Made by a program: the position numbers and the translations under genes. DNA of 64,000 bases from Croceitalea dokdonensis DOKDO 023 (lineage in GTDB: Bacteria > Bacteroidota > Bacteroidia > Flavobacteriales > Flavobacteriaceae). The stretch spans positions 310,001 through 374,000 of the forward strand of contig NZ_LDJX01000003.1 in assembly GCF_001306415.1 (NCBI RefSeq). Direction: 5' to 3'. This document shows positions 1-8,621 of the stretch, piece by piece. Position 1 is the first letter of the stretch. Each line of letters begins with the position of its first letter. Below the pieces are notes generated by a model, which was not told the origin of the DNA, made no database searches, and saw only the letters and a program-made list of their open reading frames with translations.

Positions 1-1
1 A

Positions 2-805
2 GCTTTTTTGGAAGCGTCGGAGAATATGGAGCTTTATGATATTGAGACCCAATCAGAAGTGTATCGGCAAGGGGTGTATCTGGCAGAGGCCATCACGGAA
101 AAAGGTAGCCCAGAGACAGTGGTGAACAACGTGCACCAAACCACCAAAAAATATATTGGCCGCAATAAGTTCGTGACCTTGATTGGTGGGGAACATTCCA
201 TCTCCATAGGGTCCATCCGTGCGTTCAATGAGCATTTTGAAAACTTGACCGTACTACAAATAGATGCCCATGCGGATTTGAGAAAAACCTATGGGGGCAC
301 CCCATACAACCATGCCTGTGCCCTACATGAGGCGAGCAAGACTACAAATTTGGTGCAGGTAGGTATACGTAGTATGGATGCCATTGAGAAAACCTATATG
401 GATACGGAAAAAGTATTTTTTGCCCATGAAATGGTAGCAGATGAATTTTGGATGGACAAGGTAGTTGAGGCCTGTACGGAAAACGTATTCATCACCTTTG
501 ATCTAGATGCATTGGACCCCTCCATTATGCCATCTACCGGAACCCCTGAGCCGGGAGGGCTGTTATGGTATGAAACCTTGGAGCTGTTAAAAATGGTTTT
601 TGATGAAAAGAATGTCGTAGGTTTTGATATCGTAGAGTTGTGTCCCAATTCCCATGACAGGTCGTCTGATTTTTTGGCGGCCAAACTGTACTACAAAATG
701 CTATCCTACAAGTTCCGGGAAGATGCCATTGACGATGAATATGTGAGCGGTTTTGCACCCAAGGAAAATAACCTAACCAAAAATAAATTTGAAGATGAGG
801 ACTAA
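2..805 (+). CDS. speB: Agmatinase (ureohydrolase family), 5' end cut by the window
   Basis: Hydrolyses agmatine to putrescine and urea in the cytoplasm. The open frame enters from the left edge, so the true start lies outside; the first in-frame TTG at 8 is internal. Ureohydrolase metal-binding motifs are visible: GGEHS, the D-A-H-A-D cluster in QIDAHADLR, and the D-x-D pair in FDLDALDPS, which together bind two Mn ions. The C-terminus ends in an acidic tail. The stop codon overlaps the beginning of the next gene, a deoxyhypusine-synthase homologue, so the two are probably translated together in a polyamine operon. Arginase or formimidoylglutamase are alternatives within the same family; the neighbour favours agmatinase. 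Confidence 0.88.
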   Translation, partial: AFLEASENMELYDIETQSEVYRQGVYLAEAITEKGSPETVVNNVHQTTKKYIGRNKFVTLIGGEHSISIGSIRAFNEHFENLTVLQIDAHADLRKTYGGTPYNHACALHEASKTTNLVQVGIRSMDAIEKTYMDTEKVFFAHEMVADEFWMDKVVEACTENVFITFDLDALDPSIMPSTGTPEPGGLLWYETLELLKMVFDEKNVVGFDIVELCPNSHDRSSDFLAAKLYYKMLSYKFREDAIDDEYVSGFAPKENNLTKNKFEDED

Positions 806-1769
806 AGGCGCCATTAGCGATTTTATTCAAAAGTATTACCTCCATTTTAATGCAGCAGCCTTAGTGGATGCTGCTAAAGGGTACGAGACCCAATTGGATA
901 AAGGTGCCAAGATGTTGGTTTCTTTAGCGGGTGCCATGAGTACCGCAGAACTGGGCAAGATTTTTGCCGAAATGATCAGAAGGGACAAGGTGCACATCAT
1001 CTCATGTACAGGGGCCAATTTAGAGGAGGATATCATGAATTTGGTGGCACATTCCCACTATAAGCGTGTACCCAACTATCGTGACCTGACCCCACAAGAT
1101 GAATGGAATTTGTTGGAAAAAGGCCTAAACCGCGTTACCGATACCTGTATACCGGAAGAAGAGGCCTTTAGAAGGATTCAACAGCATATTGTGAAAATCT
1201 GGAAGGATGCGGAGGCAAAGGGTGAACGTTACCTGCCCCATGAATATATGTACAAATTACTGCTTTCCGGTGTTCTGGAGGAGTATTATGAAATTGATTT
1301 AAAAGATTCTTGGATGTACGCTGCCGCAGAAAAGAATTTACCCATCGTCTGCCCTGGTTGGGAAGACAGTACCATGGGCAATATTTTTGCCTCGTACGTC
1401 TTAAAAGGGGAGCTCAAGGCCAGTACCGTAAAATCCGGTATTGAGTACATGACCTTTCTGGCGGATTGGTATACCGATAATTCCGAAATGGGAATAGGAT
1501 TTTTTCAAATAGGTGGGGGTATAGCGGGAGATTTCCCTATTTGCGTAGTGCCTATGCTCTACCAAGATATGGAACGTACGGACACCCCTTTTTGGAGCTA
1601 TTTTTGTCAAATAAGCGATTCTACCACCAGTTATGGTTCGTATTCTGGGGCGGTACCCAATGAAAAGATTACCTGGGGAAAATTGGATATGGATACCCCA
1701 AAATTTATCATTGAAAGTGACGCAACCATTGTGGCACCTTTGATTTTTGCTTACCTTTTAGACATGTAA
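795..1769 (+). CDS. Deoxyhypusine synthase family protein, probably a polyamine (homospermidine) synthase
   Basis: About 324 residues of the NAD-dependent deoxyhypusine synthase fold. The motif N-E-K-I-T-W-G-K carries the family's catalytic lysine (Lys296 counted from the ATG at 795), and ISCTGANLEED and SGAVPNEKI are family-typical. Bacteria have no eIF5A substrate; a cyanobacterial homologue (SpeY of Anabaena) makes homospermidine from spermidine, so a polyamine role is inferred. I chose the ATG at 795 over a TTG at 789; either start overlaps the agmatinase stop, consistent with coupled translation. The neighbouring agmatinase supplies putrescine, supporting a polyamine pathway. The exact product (homospermidine or another polyamine) cannot be read from the sequence. 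Confidence 0.85.
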   Translation: MRTKGAISDFIQKYYLHFNAAALVDAAKGYETQLDKGAKMLVSLAGAMSTAELGKIFAEMIRRDKVHIISCTGANLEEDIMNLVAHSHYKRVPNYRDLTPQDEWNLLEKGLNRVTDTCIPEEEAFRRIQQHIVKIWKDAEAKGERYLPHEYMYKLLLSGVLEEYYEIDLKDSWMYAAAEKNLPIVCPGWEDSTMGNIFASYVLKGELKASTVKSGIEYMTFLADWYTDNSEMGIGFFQIGGGIAGDFPICVVPMLYQDMERTDTPFWSYFCQISDSTTSYGSYSGAVPNEKITWGKLDMDTPKFIIESDATIVAPLIFAYLLDM

Positions 1770-1771
1770 TT

Positions 1772-2086
1772 ATGGACAGGCACGCACATTTAAAAAAAGT
1801 AATCGTCGATTTTAAAAAACTGACCCCAGAGGTCTTAAAATTAACGGTAGAACGCTACCCGGACGGCTATGATGATGACGATATCATCTCCTTTAGAAAT
1901 GCCCGTGGGGAGCGGGTAGAAGCCGTTGAGGTAATCACTTCCGATACCAAATATTTGGTCAAGATCAGTGAGAAATTGGAAAAGACAATGGCCAATTACG
2001 ATGAAAGTGATTATGAGGCATTTGAGGATGACGACCCTGATGCAGTGGTAGATCCCTTCCAAGAGCCCGAAGGTTCGGATGATTAA
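1772..2086 (+). CDS. Small acidic conserved hypothetical protein
   Basis: A 104-residue protein that starts two bases after the stop of the deoxyhypusine-synthase homologue, so it belongs to the same transcript. The N-terminal 70 residues look like a compact alpha/beta domain; the middle has a DDDD run and the last 35 residues are rich in Asp and Glu, giving a strongly acidic tail. There is no signal peptide or membrane segment. I do not recognise a named domain. Its fixed position behind polyamine genes makes an accessory role there (for example binding a polycation) conceivable, but this is speculation. Confidence 0.75.
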   Translation: MDRHAHLKKVIVDFKKLTPEVLKLTVERYPDGYDDDDIISFRNARGERVEAVEVITSDTKYLVKISEKLEKTMANYDESDYEAFEDDDPDAVVDPFQEPEGSDD

Positions 2087-2205
2087 GGTTGGCCCATCTG
2101 CCATTTTCGCGCAAAAAGGTTGCCAGAAGCCTAGTTATCGTATTAAAGTGTTTTTAAAAAAAGGCCTTTTTGGCCATCCACGCCAAGCAGCGCAATTCCT
2201 TGTCC

Positions 2206-3735
2206 ATGAACGTTGAAGAAATAGAAAATATAGCGTTAAAGTTTTTAGATCTTGATGATTATCAAGAGCTAAAGGAGGCTATGGTCTCTGCCTACACCAA
2301 TATGCCCGGTGCCTATTGGAAAGAAGGGCAGATCAAGGCATTGATCCAAAAGTTTCCCGAAGGTCAAGTAGTCATAAAGATCAATGGAGAATTGGCAGGC
2401 GTGGCACTGTCCATTATTGTGAATTATGATGCTTTTGATGACAATCACACCTATCATCAAATTACCGGCAACTATTCTTTTGATACCCATGATGCTGCCG
2501 ATGGTGATGTCCTTTACGGTATAGAGGTTTTTATAAAACCCAACTTTAGGGGACTTCGTTTAGGGAGAAGGTTGTATGACTACCGTAAGGAGCTATGTGA
2601 AAAGTTAAACCTAAAAGGCATCCTTTTTGGGGGCAGAATGCCAAATTACCATAAGTATGCCAATACACTGACCCCAAAAGAGTATATAGACAAGGTAAAA
2701 AGAAAGGAGATTCAAGATCCTGTCCTTAATTTTCAAATCAGTAATGATTTTCATCCTGCCAAAGTAATGAAAGGGTATTTGGAAGGTGATAAGGCCTCCA
2801 ATGACTTTGCCATTCTCATGGAATGGGATAACATTTACTATCAAAAACCATCCAAGAAGGCTGCTACCAAGAAGACGATTGTCCGTTTGGGCCTCATCCA
2901 ATGGCAAATGAGACCATATAAAGATTTGGATGCCCTTTTGGAACAGGCAGAATATTTTATAGATGCGGTCTCAGGGTATCGGTCGGATTTTGCGTTGTTC
3001 CCTGAGTTTTTTAACGCACCGCTAATGGCCAAGGACAACCACTTGTCCACACCGGACGCCATTCGGGAACTTGCGAAACATACGGATGCCATTGCCCAAA
3101 AATTTTCAGAGTTTTCCATTTCGTACAACATTAACATCATCACTGGCAGTATGCCCCAAATTATTGATGGGCGTTTGTACAATGTAGGGTATTTATGCAG
3201 ACGCGACGGCAGTATGGAGCGTTATGAAAAATTACATGTAACACCAGACGAAGCCAAGGTTTGGGGTATGCAAGGAGGGCACCAGTTAAAAGCCTTTGAT
3301 ACCGATTGCGGTAAGATAGGGGTATTAATTTGTTATGACTCGGAGTTTCCTGAGTTGAGCCGTTTATTGGCAGATGAAGGTATGGATATTTTATTCGTTC
3401 CTTTTTTGACGGATACCCAGAACGGCTATTCCAGGGTACGTAATTGTGCCCAGGCTCGAGCCATTGAGAATGAGTGCTATGTTGCCATTGCGGGTAGCGT
3501 TGGAAATTTGCCAAATGTACAGAACATGGACATACAATTTGCGCAATCCATGGTGTTTACCCCTTGTGACTTCTCCTTTCCCACAAACGGGATAAAGGCA
3601 GAGGCTACCCCCAATACCGAGATGATCCTCATAGCCGATGTAGACATAGACCTGCTCAGGGAACTCAACCAGTTTGGTGCCGTACGTAACCTAAAGGATA
3701 GGAGAAAGGATATTTTTGAACTTAGAAAAAAATAG
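2206..3735 (+). CDS. Bifunctional GNAT acetyltransferase / carbon-nitrogen hydrolase
   Basis: A two-domain fusion of 509 residues from the ATG at 2206; an in-frame TTG at 2170 would add 12 residues and is less likely. Residues about 25-200 form a GNAT N-acetyltransferase with the acetyl-CoA loop in RGLRLGRRLYD. Residues about 225-500 form a nitrilase-superfamily amidase with the Glu-Lys-Cys triad visible as E267 (FPEFF), K342 (YEKLH) and C376 (LICYDSEFPE). The fusion is widespread in Bacteroidota; its substrate is unknown to me. It follows the polyamine genes after a 119-base gap and precedes a VOC protein by two bases. A role in acetylating and then hydrolysing amine compounds is an attractive but untested idea. 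Confidence 0.87.
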   Translation: MNVEEIENIALKFLDLDDYQELKEAMVSAYTNMPGAYWKEGQIKALIQKFPEGQVVIKINGELAGVALSIIVNYDAFDDNHTYHQITGNYSFDTHDAADGDVLYGIEVFIKPNFRGLRLGRRLYDYRKELCEKLNLKGILFGGRMPNYHKYANTLTPKEYIDKVKRKEIQDPVLNFQISNDFHPAKVMKGYLEGDKASNDFAILMEWDNIYYQKPSKKAATKKTIVRLGLIQWQMRPYKDLDALLEQAEYFIDAVSGYRSDFALFPEFFNAPLMAKDNHLSTPDAIRELAKHTDAIAQKFSEFSISYNINIITGSMPQIIDGRLYNVGYLCRRDGSMERYEKLHVTPDEAKVWGMQGGHQLKAFDTDCGKIGVLICYDSEFPELSRLLADEGMDILFVPFLTDTQNGYSRVRNCAQARAIENECYVAIAGSVGNLPNVQNMDIQFAQSMVFTPCDFSFPTNGIKAEATPNTEMILIADVDIDLLRELNQFGAVRNLKDRRKDIFELRKK

Positions 3736-3737
3736 CT

Positions 3738-4151
3738 ATGGAAAAAGCCGCTTTTCATTTGTCGTTGCCCTGTAGGAGCATCTCATTGACCAAACATTTT
3801 TATGTAGATATTCTTGGGGCTAACACCGGTAGGAGCACCCAAGCTTGGGTTGATATTGACTTTTTTGGCAATCAAATCACCTTTACCAAGGCAGGAGATT
3901 TTAAATTTGACTACCGCAGCTATAAATTTGAGGATTCCGTGTTGCCAGCCTTCCACTTTGGAGTTATCGTAGGCCAAGCTAGTTGGTTGGAGGTTTTTAA
4001 ACGTTTACAGGAAAGTGACTATGAAATTACCAATGAACGTACTTTTTTGAAGGATAAAAACGGGGAACATAGGTCATTTTTTTTGGTAGACCCCAATCAT
4101 TATACCATAGAGTTTAAAAGTTTTGCAGATAAAAAGGGGATATTCGTATAG
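3738..4151 (+). CDS. VOC (glyoxalase/dioxygenase-like) family protein
   Basis: 137 residues with the vicinal-oxygen-chelate pattern: an N-terminal segment with H-x-S-L-P followed by a helix, a central FHFGVIV strand, and a C-terminal strand FFLVDPNHYTIEFKSF that ends in the typical metal-ligand Glu. It begins two bases after the stop of the GNAT/nitrilase gene and is probably co-transcribed. Proteins of this type are often metal-dependent and bind small molecules or open aromatic rings; no substrate can be assigned here. The preserved His and Glu positions suggest that metal binding is retained. Confidence 0.8.
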   Translation: MEKAAFHLSLPCRSISLTKHFYVDILGANTGRSTQAWVDIDFFGNQITFTKAGDFKFDYRSYKFEDSVLPAFHFGVIVGQASWLEVFKRLQESDYEITNERTFLKDKNGEHRSFFLVDPNHYTIEFKSFADKKGIFV

Positions 4152-4287
4152 CAATTACCAAGCTTTGGCACCACACCCGGCGGGTTGGTAAAATACTAAT
4201 GTAAATTTAGGTTTCTTACCGGTACTTAAGGAGAATTTGCTGAGCACCATAAGGGAATCAACAACCATATAAAATAGAAGGACAAGA

Positions 4288-5670
4288 ATGGACAACGAAC
4301 CAAAAGGGGAATTACAACTTATAGGTAGCGAAGAGTGGTGCGTTTTTGAAAAGCTGGGCATACCGGCCATAAAAGCGCGGGTAGATTCTGGGGCCAAGAC
4401 CTCCTCCATCCAAGCCGCAAATACCAAAGTTTATCTCAAGGGGGGTCATGAATGGGTAAAGTTTGAAGTAAACCCGCTACAGGAGAACCGGAGTATCTCC
4501 ATAGCTTGTGAGGCACCCTTGTTGGACCGTAGAATGGTCAAGAGTTCTTCTGGCATTTCCGAAGAAAGACTGGTGGTCAAAACCATGCTGACCTTAGGTG
4601 GGCAAAAGTTTGATATTGAACTTACCTTGGCCAACCGGGACACCATGGAGTTTAGAATGTTATTGGGAAGGGAGGCCCTAACCAACCGGTATATCGTTAA
4701 CCCGGCCGAAAATTATCTGCAGCAAGGGTTCACGGATACGGACATCAATACCAAGTACGCACCTTTTTTTAAAGAAAAAACAGGTTTAAATATTGCGCTT
4801 TTGGCCAGTAACCCCCAATTGTACAGTAATAAGCGAATCATAGAAGCGGCGGAGGCCAGAGGTCATGAAATCCAATTCTTAAATGTAGAGTTGGCCTACA
4901 TGAAGTTGGATGCCCACTCCCCTGAAATTCGCTATCGTGGCGGAAATATCCTCAATGAGTTTGATGCGGTTATTCCTAGAATAAAGCCTTCGGTCACGTT
5001 TTACGGATGTGCTTTGATACGGCAGTTCCATAATCTGGGGGTCTATTGTCAAAATTCTGCGGAGGCCATTACCCAATCCCGAGATAAACTATTTGCTTCG
5101 CAACTGTTCTCAAAGCATGATATCCATATTCCCATCACGGGTTTTGCCAAATCGCCCATGGATACCAAAGACCTCATAAAAATGGTCAACGGAGCACCAT
5201 TGATCATTAAGCTATTGGAAAGTACACAGGGCAAAGGGGTGGTGCTGGCAGAAACCAATAAAGCGGCAGAGAGTGTGATCAATGCCTTTAAAAGTGTGCA
5301 GACCAATATTTTGGTACAGGAATTTATCAAAGAGGCCAATGGCCAAGATATCCGTTGTTTTGTGGTCAATGGCAAGGTGGTGGCCAGTATGCAACGTCAA
5401 GCGGAAAAAGGGGAGTTTAGGGCCAACATCCACCAAGGGGGCAAGGCATCCACCATTAAAATTACACAGGAGGAGAAAAAACTGGCCCTAAAGGCGGCAA
5501 AAGTCTTAAACCTCGCTGTGGCTGGGGTAGACATCATCCGTTCCAACAAAGGGCCGTTGCTGTTGGAGGTCAACTCTTCGCCCGGTCTGGAAGGTATAGA
5601 AAACGCCACGGGTAAGGACATTGCCAATGAGATGATCGTTGCCATTGAAAAGAAACTCAAGTTTGTATAA
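4288..5670 (+). CDS. rimK: RimB-like retropepsin domain fused to a RimK-type ATP-grasp ligase
   Basis: A 460-residue fusion. Residues about 10-145 match the retropepsin-like domain that usually accompanies RimK (PF05618, often mislabelled ATP-dependent zinc protease), with the signature V-D-S-G-A-K-T and the putative catalytic Asp33. Residues about 165-455 are an ATP-grasp enzyme like RimK, which adds glutamate to ribosomal protein S6 or related targets; [16 protein letters not shown] and [14 protein letters not shown] mark nucleotide- and Mg-binding regions. Elsewhere these are separate genes of one operon, so the fusion joins a peptide ligase and its presumed tail-trimming protease in one chain. 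The target protein is not visible. It stands alone after a 136-base gap. Confidence 0.85.
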   Translation: MDNEPKGELQLIGSEEWCVFEKLGIPAIKARVDSGAKTSSIQAANTKVYLKGGHEWVKFEVNPLQENRSISIACEAPLLDRRMVKSSSGISEERLVVKTMLTLGGQKFDIELTLANRDTMEFRMLLGREALTNRYIVNPAENYLQQGFTDTDINTKYAPFFKEKTGLNIALLASNPQLYSNKRIIEAAEARGHEIQFLNVELAYMKLDAHSPEIRYRGGNILNEFDAVIPRIKPSVTFYGCALIRQFHNLGVYCQNSAEAITQSRDKLFASQLFSKHDIHIPITGFAKSPMDTKDLIKMVNGAPLIIKLLESTQGKGVVLAETNKAAESVINAFKSVQTNILVQEFIKEANGQDIRCFVVNGKVVASMQRQAEKGEFRANIHQGGKASTIKITQEEKKLALKAAKVLNLAVAGVDIIRSNKGPLLLEVNSSPGLEGIENATGKDIANEMIVAIEKKLKFV

Positions 5671-5688
5671 CCATAAATTAGTTGTCAC

Positions 5689-5696
5689 TACTTTTG
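5689..5696 (+). promoter_or_regulatory. Bacteroidota -7 promoter element, almost abutting the start codon
   Basis: TACTTTTG is an exact TAnnTTTG match that ends four bases before the ATG of the DUF2911 gene. A TTTG lies 23 bases upstream (5662-5665), slightly further than the usual 19-21. If used, transcription would begin at or next to the start codon and give a leaderless message. Confidence 0.4.
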
Positions 5697-5700
5697 GCGT

Positions 5701-6585
5701 ATGAAGATTTTGCATTATCCCATTTTTGGCTTTTTGTTTCTTTCCATTTTTTGGAGCGCTGCACAGGAAAAATTTACTTTTCCACCATTGAGTCCCAAGG
5801 GGTCTATTTCACAAGTGGTGGGCAACACCACAATTTCCATGGTTTACGAACTTCCCGCCGCTCGCGGAAGGACTGTGTTTGGAGAATTGGTTCCTTGGGG
5901 AGAAGTCTGGAGAACCGGTGCCGGGAATTGTACTAAAATAAGCTTTGACAAGCCGGTAAAGGTTGGGGGAAAAAACATATCGTCAGGTATATATGCATTG
6001 TTCACAATTCCCGATAAAGAGCAGTGGACCATTATCTTTAACAGGGATACTACCTTATATGGTGCTGGTTTTTATGATTCAAAAAAAGATGTGGTGAGGT
6101 TCACGGTAATGCCCAATACAACCGAAAGGTTTTATGAAACCTTGGACTTTGATATTGAAATTATACCCAATAATGCAGCGGTCTATATTTCTTGGGCCAA
6201 TACCCAAGTTTCATTTCCCATTACGACCACTACCGATGAATTGGTGGAGGCCTTTATTAAAGAGGAGTTGTTGACTGGCAGGAATCAGGAATATGAGAAT
6301 TATGTATTTGCGGCTGACTATTATTACTTTCAAAACAAAAATTTGGACCAAGCTATATGGCTGGCAGATAAGGCCATTGAAACGGGAAAAGACGGGGGCT
6401 GGGCGCGCCATGTCAAAATTGATGTCTATGAACGTTTGCAAGAATATGAACAGGCCATTGCGGAGCTAGAGCTGGAGATCGCGGCAGAACGCCAGCGGGA
6501 CTATGAAAAGGAATTAGATCGGCAGCAAAGCATGCAGTTTCTTCAAGACCGTTTGTCAGAACTTCAACAAAAAGCCAAAGAGTAG
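5701..6585 (+). CDS. Secreted DUF2911 domain protein with a helical C-terminus
   Basis: 294 residues. A signal peptide (residues 1-20, cleaved near SAAQ-E) directs it out of the cytoplasm. Residues about 30-180 match the DUF2911 family: the conserved patterns A-R-G-R-x-V-F-G-E-L-V-P-W-G and W-R-T-G-A-G-N, and the Y-A-L-F-T-I-P-D strand. The remainder is helical and TPR-like, ending in a charged coiled-coil-like stretch. The family is common in Bacteroidota but has no known activity. Only one base separates it from the convergent threonine dehydrogenase gene. Its promoter element sits almost on the start codon. Confidence 0.85.
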   Translation: MKILHYPIFGFLFLSIFWSAAQEKFTFPPLSPKGSISQVVGNTTISMVYELPAARGRTVFGELVPWGEVWRTGAGNCTKISFDKPVKVGGKNISSGIYALFTIPDKEQWTIIFNRDTTLYGAGFYDSKKDVVRFTVMPNTTERFYETLDFDIEIIPNNAAVYISWANTQVSFPITTTTDELVEAFIKEELLTGRNQEYENYVFAADYYYFQNKNLDQAIWLADKAIETGKDGGWARHVKIDVYERLQEYEQAIAELELEIAAERQRDYEKELDRQQSMQFLQDRLSELQQKAKE

Positions 6586-6586
6586 T

Positions 6587-7531
6587 TTACTTACCTTTCA
6601 AGCTTTTCAACATCACATCGGTAGTTTTTTCCAAATCAAAAGCGGGTTCCCATCCCCAATCTTGGCTTGCTTTGGAGTCATCCACGCTTGCTGGCCAGGT
6701 GTTTGCGATTTCTTGTCTAAAATCAGGCGCATAGAATATCTCAAAATCCGGGATATGCTCCTTGATACAGGCGGCCAGTTCCCGGGGAGCGAAACTCATG
6801 GCACCCAAGTTATAAGAGGAACGTATCTGTAAATGCTCTGGTTCTGCTTCCATCAAGTTAATGGTTGCCCTAATGGCATCATCCATATACATCATCGGTA
6901 ATTTGGTCCATTCCGTAAGAAACGAGGTATATTTTTTATCTGATAGTGCCTTATGGAAGATTTCCACCGCATAATCCGTAGTGCCCCCGCCGGGTTGGGT
7001 TTTCCAGCTGATCAACCCTGGGTACCTCACGCTCCTTACGTCTACTCCATACTTTTTATGGTAATATTCGCACCAACGCTCACCAGATTGTTTGCTTATC
7101 CCATACACCGTACTGGGTTCCATCATCGTGTGCTGTGGGGTTTCATCCTTGGGGGTATTAGGGCCAAATACCGCAATACTGGAAGGCCAAAATACCTTGT
7201 CTATCTTTTTATCCTTGGCCAAGTTCAAAACATTAAAAAGGGAGTTCATGTTAAGGTTCCATGCGCGCATGGGAAACTTTTCTGCCGTTGCGCTGAGCAT
7301 GGCCGCCATGAGGTACACTTCTTCAATTTCATAGTGCATCACCACATTTTCTATGGCCTCATAATCAGTGGCATCCAACAGTTCAAAAGGTCCAGAATCC
7401 ATGAGGGTTTTGCTGCCTTCACGTATATCACTGGCAACAACGGAACCACTGCCGTGTTTTTCCCTGAGTGCCATGGTAAGCTCCGTGCCAATTTGCCCAC
7501 AGGCACCCAATATCAAAATAGATTTTTGCAT
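6587..7531 (-). CDS. tdh: L-threonine 3-dehydrogenase, SDR type
   Basis: 314 residues. Oxidises L-threonine to 2-amino-3-ketobutyrate with NAD+ in the cytoplasm. The N-terminal Rossmann motif G-A-C-G-Q-I-G is followed by the SDR catalytic set: S in WPSSIAVFG and Y-G-I-S-K with the Tyr-x-x-x-Lys pair. The TTDYAVEIFHKAL and PMMYMDDAIRAT segments are typical of the short-chain threonine dehydrogenases described from Flavobacterium and related bacteria, which are unrelated to the zinc-dependent enzyme of E. coli. It is divergent from the small lipoprotein gene at 7596. The partner enzyme (2-amino-3-ketobutyrate CoA ligase) is not in this window. Confidence 0.9.
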   Translation of the reverse strand: MQKSILILGACGQIGTELTMALREKHGSGSVVASDIREGSKTLMDSGPFELLDATDYEAIENVVMHYEIEEVYLMAAMLSATAEKFPMRAWNLNMNSLFNVLNLAKDKKIDKVFWPSSIAVFGPNTPKDETPQHTMMEPSTVYGISKQSGERWCEYYHKKYGVDVRSVRYPGLISWKTQPGGGTTDYAVEIFHKALSDKKYTSFLTEWTKLPMMYMDDAIRATINLMEAEPEHLQIRSSYNLGAMSFAPRELAACIKEHIPDFEIFYAPDFRQEIANTWPASVDDSKASQDWGWEPAFDLEKTTDVMLKSLKGK

Positions 7532-7583
7532 TAAAACCAGGTTAATTTTTGCTTCCCGTAAATATAGGCCATCCTAAAATGTG

Positions 7584-7591
7584 TATTTTCG
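7584..7591 (+). promoter_or_regulatory. Putative -7 element just before a lipoprotein gene
   Basis: TATTTTCG resembles TAnnTTTG with one mismatch and ends four bases before the ATG at 7596. This is the same arrangement as at 5689 and 25247. No clear -33 element was found. Confidence 0.25.
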
Positions 7592-7595
7592 TTTT

Positions 7596-8093
7596 ATGCG
7601 AAATTTATTTTTGTGCTGTAGTCTGCTGTTGGTTTTCAACAGTTGTAAGGACGGGGAGGAAATAGCCCGGGAGACGCCAACAGAAGCTGTTTTTGTGTCC
7701 TTTCAAGACATGCCGGACGAACCTAAGATGAACCCAGAAGCATTGGAGATACTCGCCTCTTGGCCAGAATTTAAAGCCTTGGAAACAAGTTTTCAAGTCC
7801 TGTATCAATCCAGTAACAATGAGGATTTGGCCTTGGCCGTAACTAATGTTTTGGAAAAGGAAAAAGCGTTGGCAACTAGTCCATATCCCGAGCTATATGA
7901 TGTACCCCAAATAAAAAGTCGCCAACGGGTGCTGCGTACTTTTTTGTTAAAGGTAAGTGCCAGTTTGGCTCAGCGGACAGATGTAAACCAACCGTTGGAG
8001 CAGATGTTCTTGGCCAACAACGCATGGCTTAATCAATTTAATGTATTGGTAAACAACCAATTGGATTTAAATCAAATTTTAGATGCGCAATAA
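7596..8093 (+). CDS. Small predicted lipoprotein
   Basis: 165 residues from the ATG at 7596; an in-frame GTG at 7581 lies in the presumed promoter and is unlikely. The N-terminus MRNLFLCCSLLLVFNSC is a lipoprotein signal with the lipidated Cys in V-F-N-S-C, so the protein is probably anchored in the outer or inner membrane facing the periplasm. The mature part is mostly helical with no recognised domain. The gene overlaps the next one by 11 bases, which implies translational coupling with the SnoaL-like protein. I do not know its function. Confidence 0.75.
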   Translation: MRNLFLCCSLLLVFNSCKDGEEIARETPTEAVFVSFQDMPDEPKMNPEALEILASWPEFKALETSFQVLYQSSNNEDLALAVTNVLEKEKALATSPYPELYDVPQIKSRQRVLRTFLLKVSASLAQRTDVNQPLEQMFLANNAWLNQFNVLVNNQLDLNQILDAQ

Positions 8094-8601
8094 ACTACTT
8101 GGAATTCTTACGTTAACCATGCTTGTTGGGACAGTACCTTTTTTAAGGGCCCAAGAACAAGAAAAGGAGCAGGTCTTTGCCGTTTTGGAGGCATGGCACC
8201 AAGCGGCCGCCGAAGCCGATTTTGAAACTTATTTTGGGCTCATGACCGAGAACGGGGTCTTTTTGGGCACTGATGCTACCGAAAATTGGCAGAATAAAGC
8301 CTTCAGGGCCTTTTCTAAACCGTATTTTGACCAAGGAAAAGCATGGAGCTTTACCGCTGTACAACGTAACATTTATTTAAACAAAGCCAAGGATATGGCT
8401 TGGTTCGATGAGCTTTTGGATACACAGATGAAGCTTTGCCGGGGCTCTGGAGTTTTGCAAAAAGTAGCGGGAGAATGGAAAATAGCCCATTACGTGCTTT
8501 CCATTGCCGTACCTAACGAAAATGTGGCTGCACTGGTAGCACTCAAAAAAAATACCGATAGTGTTCTAACGGAACAATTACGGCGTTCCTTTACCAACTA
8601 A
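8083..8601 (+). CDS. Secreted SnoaL/NTF2-like protein
   Basis: 172 residues with a signal peptide (about 1-23, cleaved near FLRAQ). The mature part has the cone-shaped NTF2/SnoaL fold pattern: VFAVLEAWHQAAAEADFETYF, then the family-typical F-L-G-T-D-A-T-E-N-W and a W-x-F-x-x-V-Q strand. SnoaL_3 proteins of this kind serve as small ligand-binding or enzyme-like domains, and their activity cannot be inferred from sequence. It overlaps the upstream lipoprotein gene by 11 bases, so the two probably work in the same compartment. Confidence 0.8.
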   Translation: MRNKLLGILTLTMLVGTVPFLRAQEQEKEQVFAVLEAWHQAAAEADFETYFGLMTENGVFLGTDATENWQNKAFRAFSKPYFDQGKAWSFTAVQRNIYLNKAKDMAWFDELLDTQMKLCRGSGVLQKVAGEWKIAHYVLSIAVPNENVAALVALKKNTDSVLTEQLRRSFTN

Positions 8602-8621
8602 ACTGTTTGGGCAGCAACCGC

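Noticed and set aside
2170-2205. TTG start adding 12 residues to the GNAT/nitrilase protein
   Set aside because: The ATG at 2206 gives the expected N-terminus; the extra residues look like random sequence.
6953-7534. 193-codon ORF on the plus strand opposite the threonine dehydrogenase gene
   Set aside because: It is an antisense shadow of a conserved, well-recognised gene and has no recognisable product.
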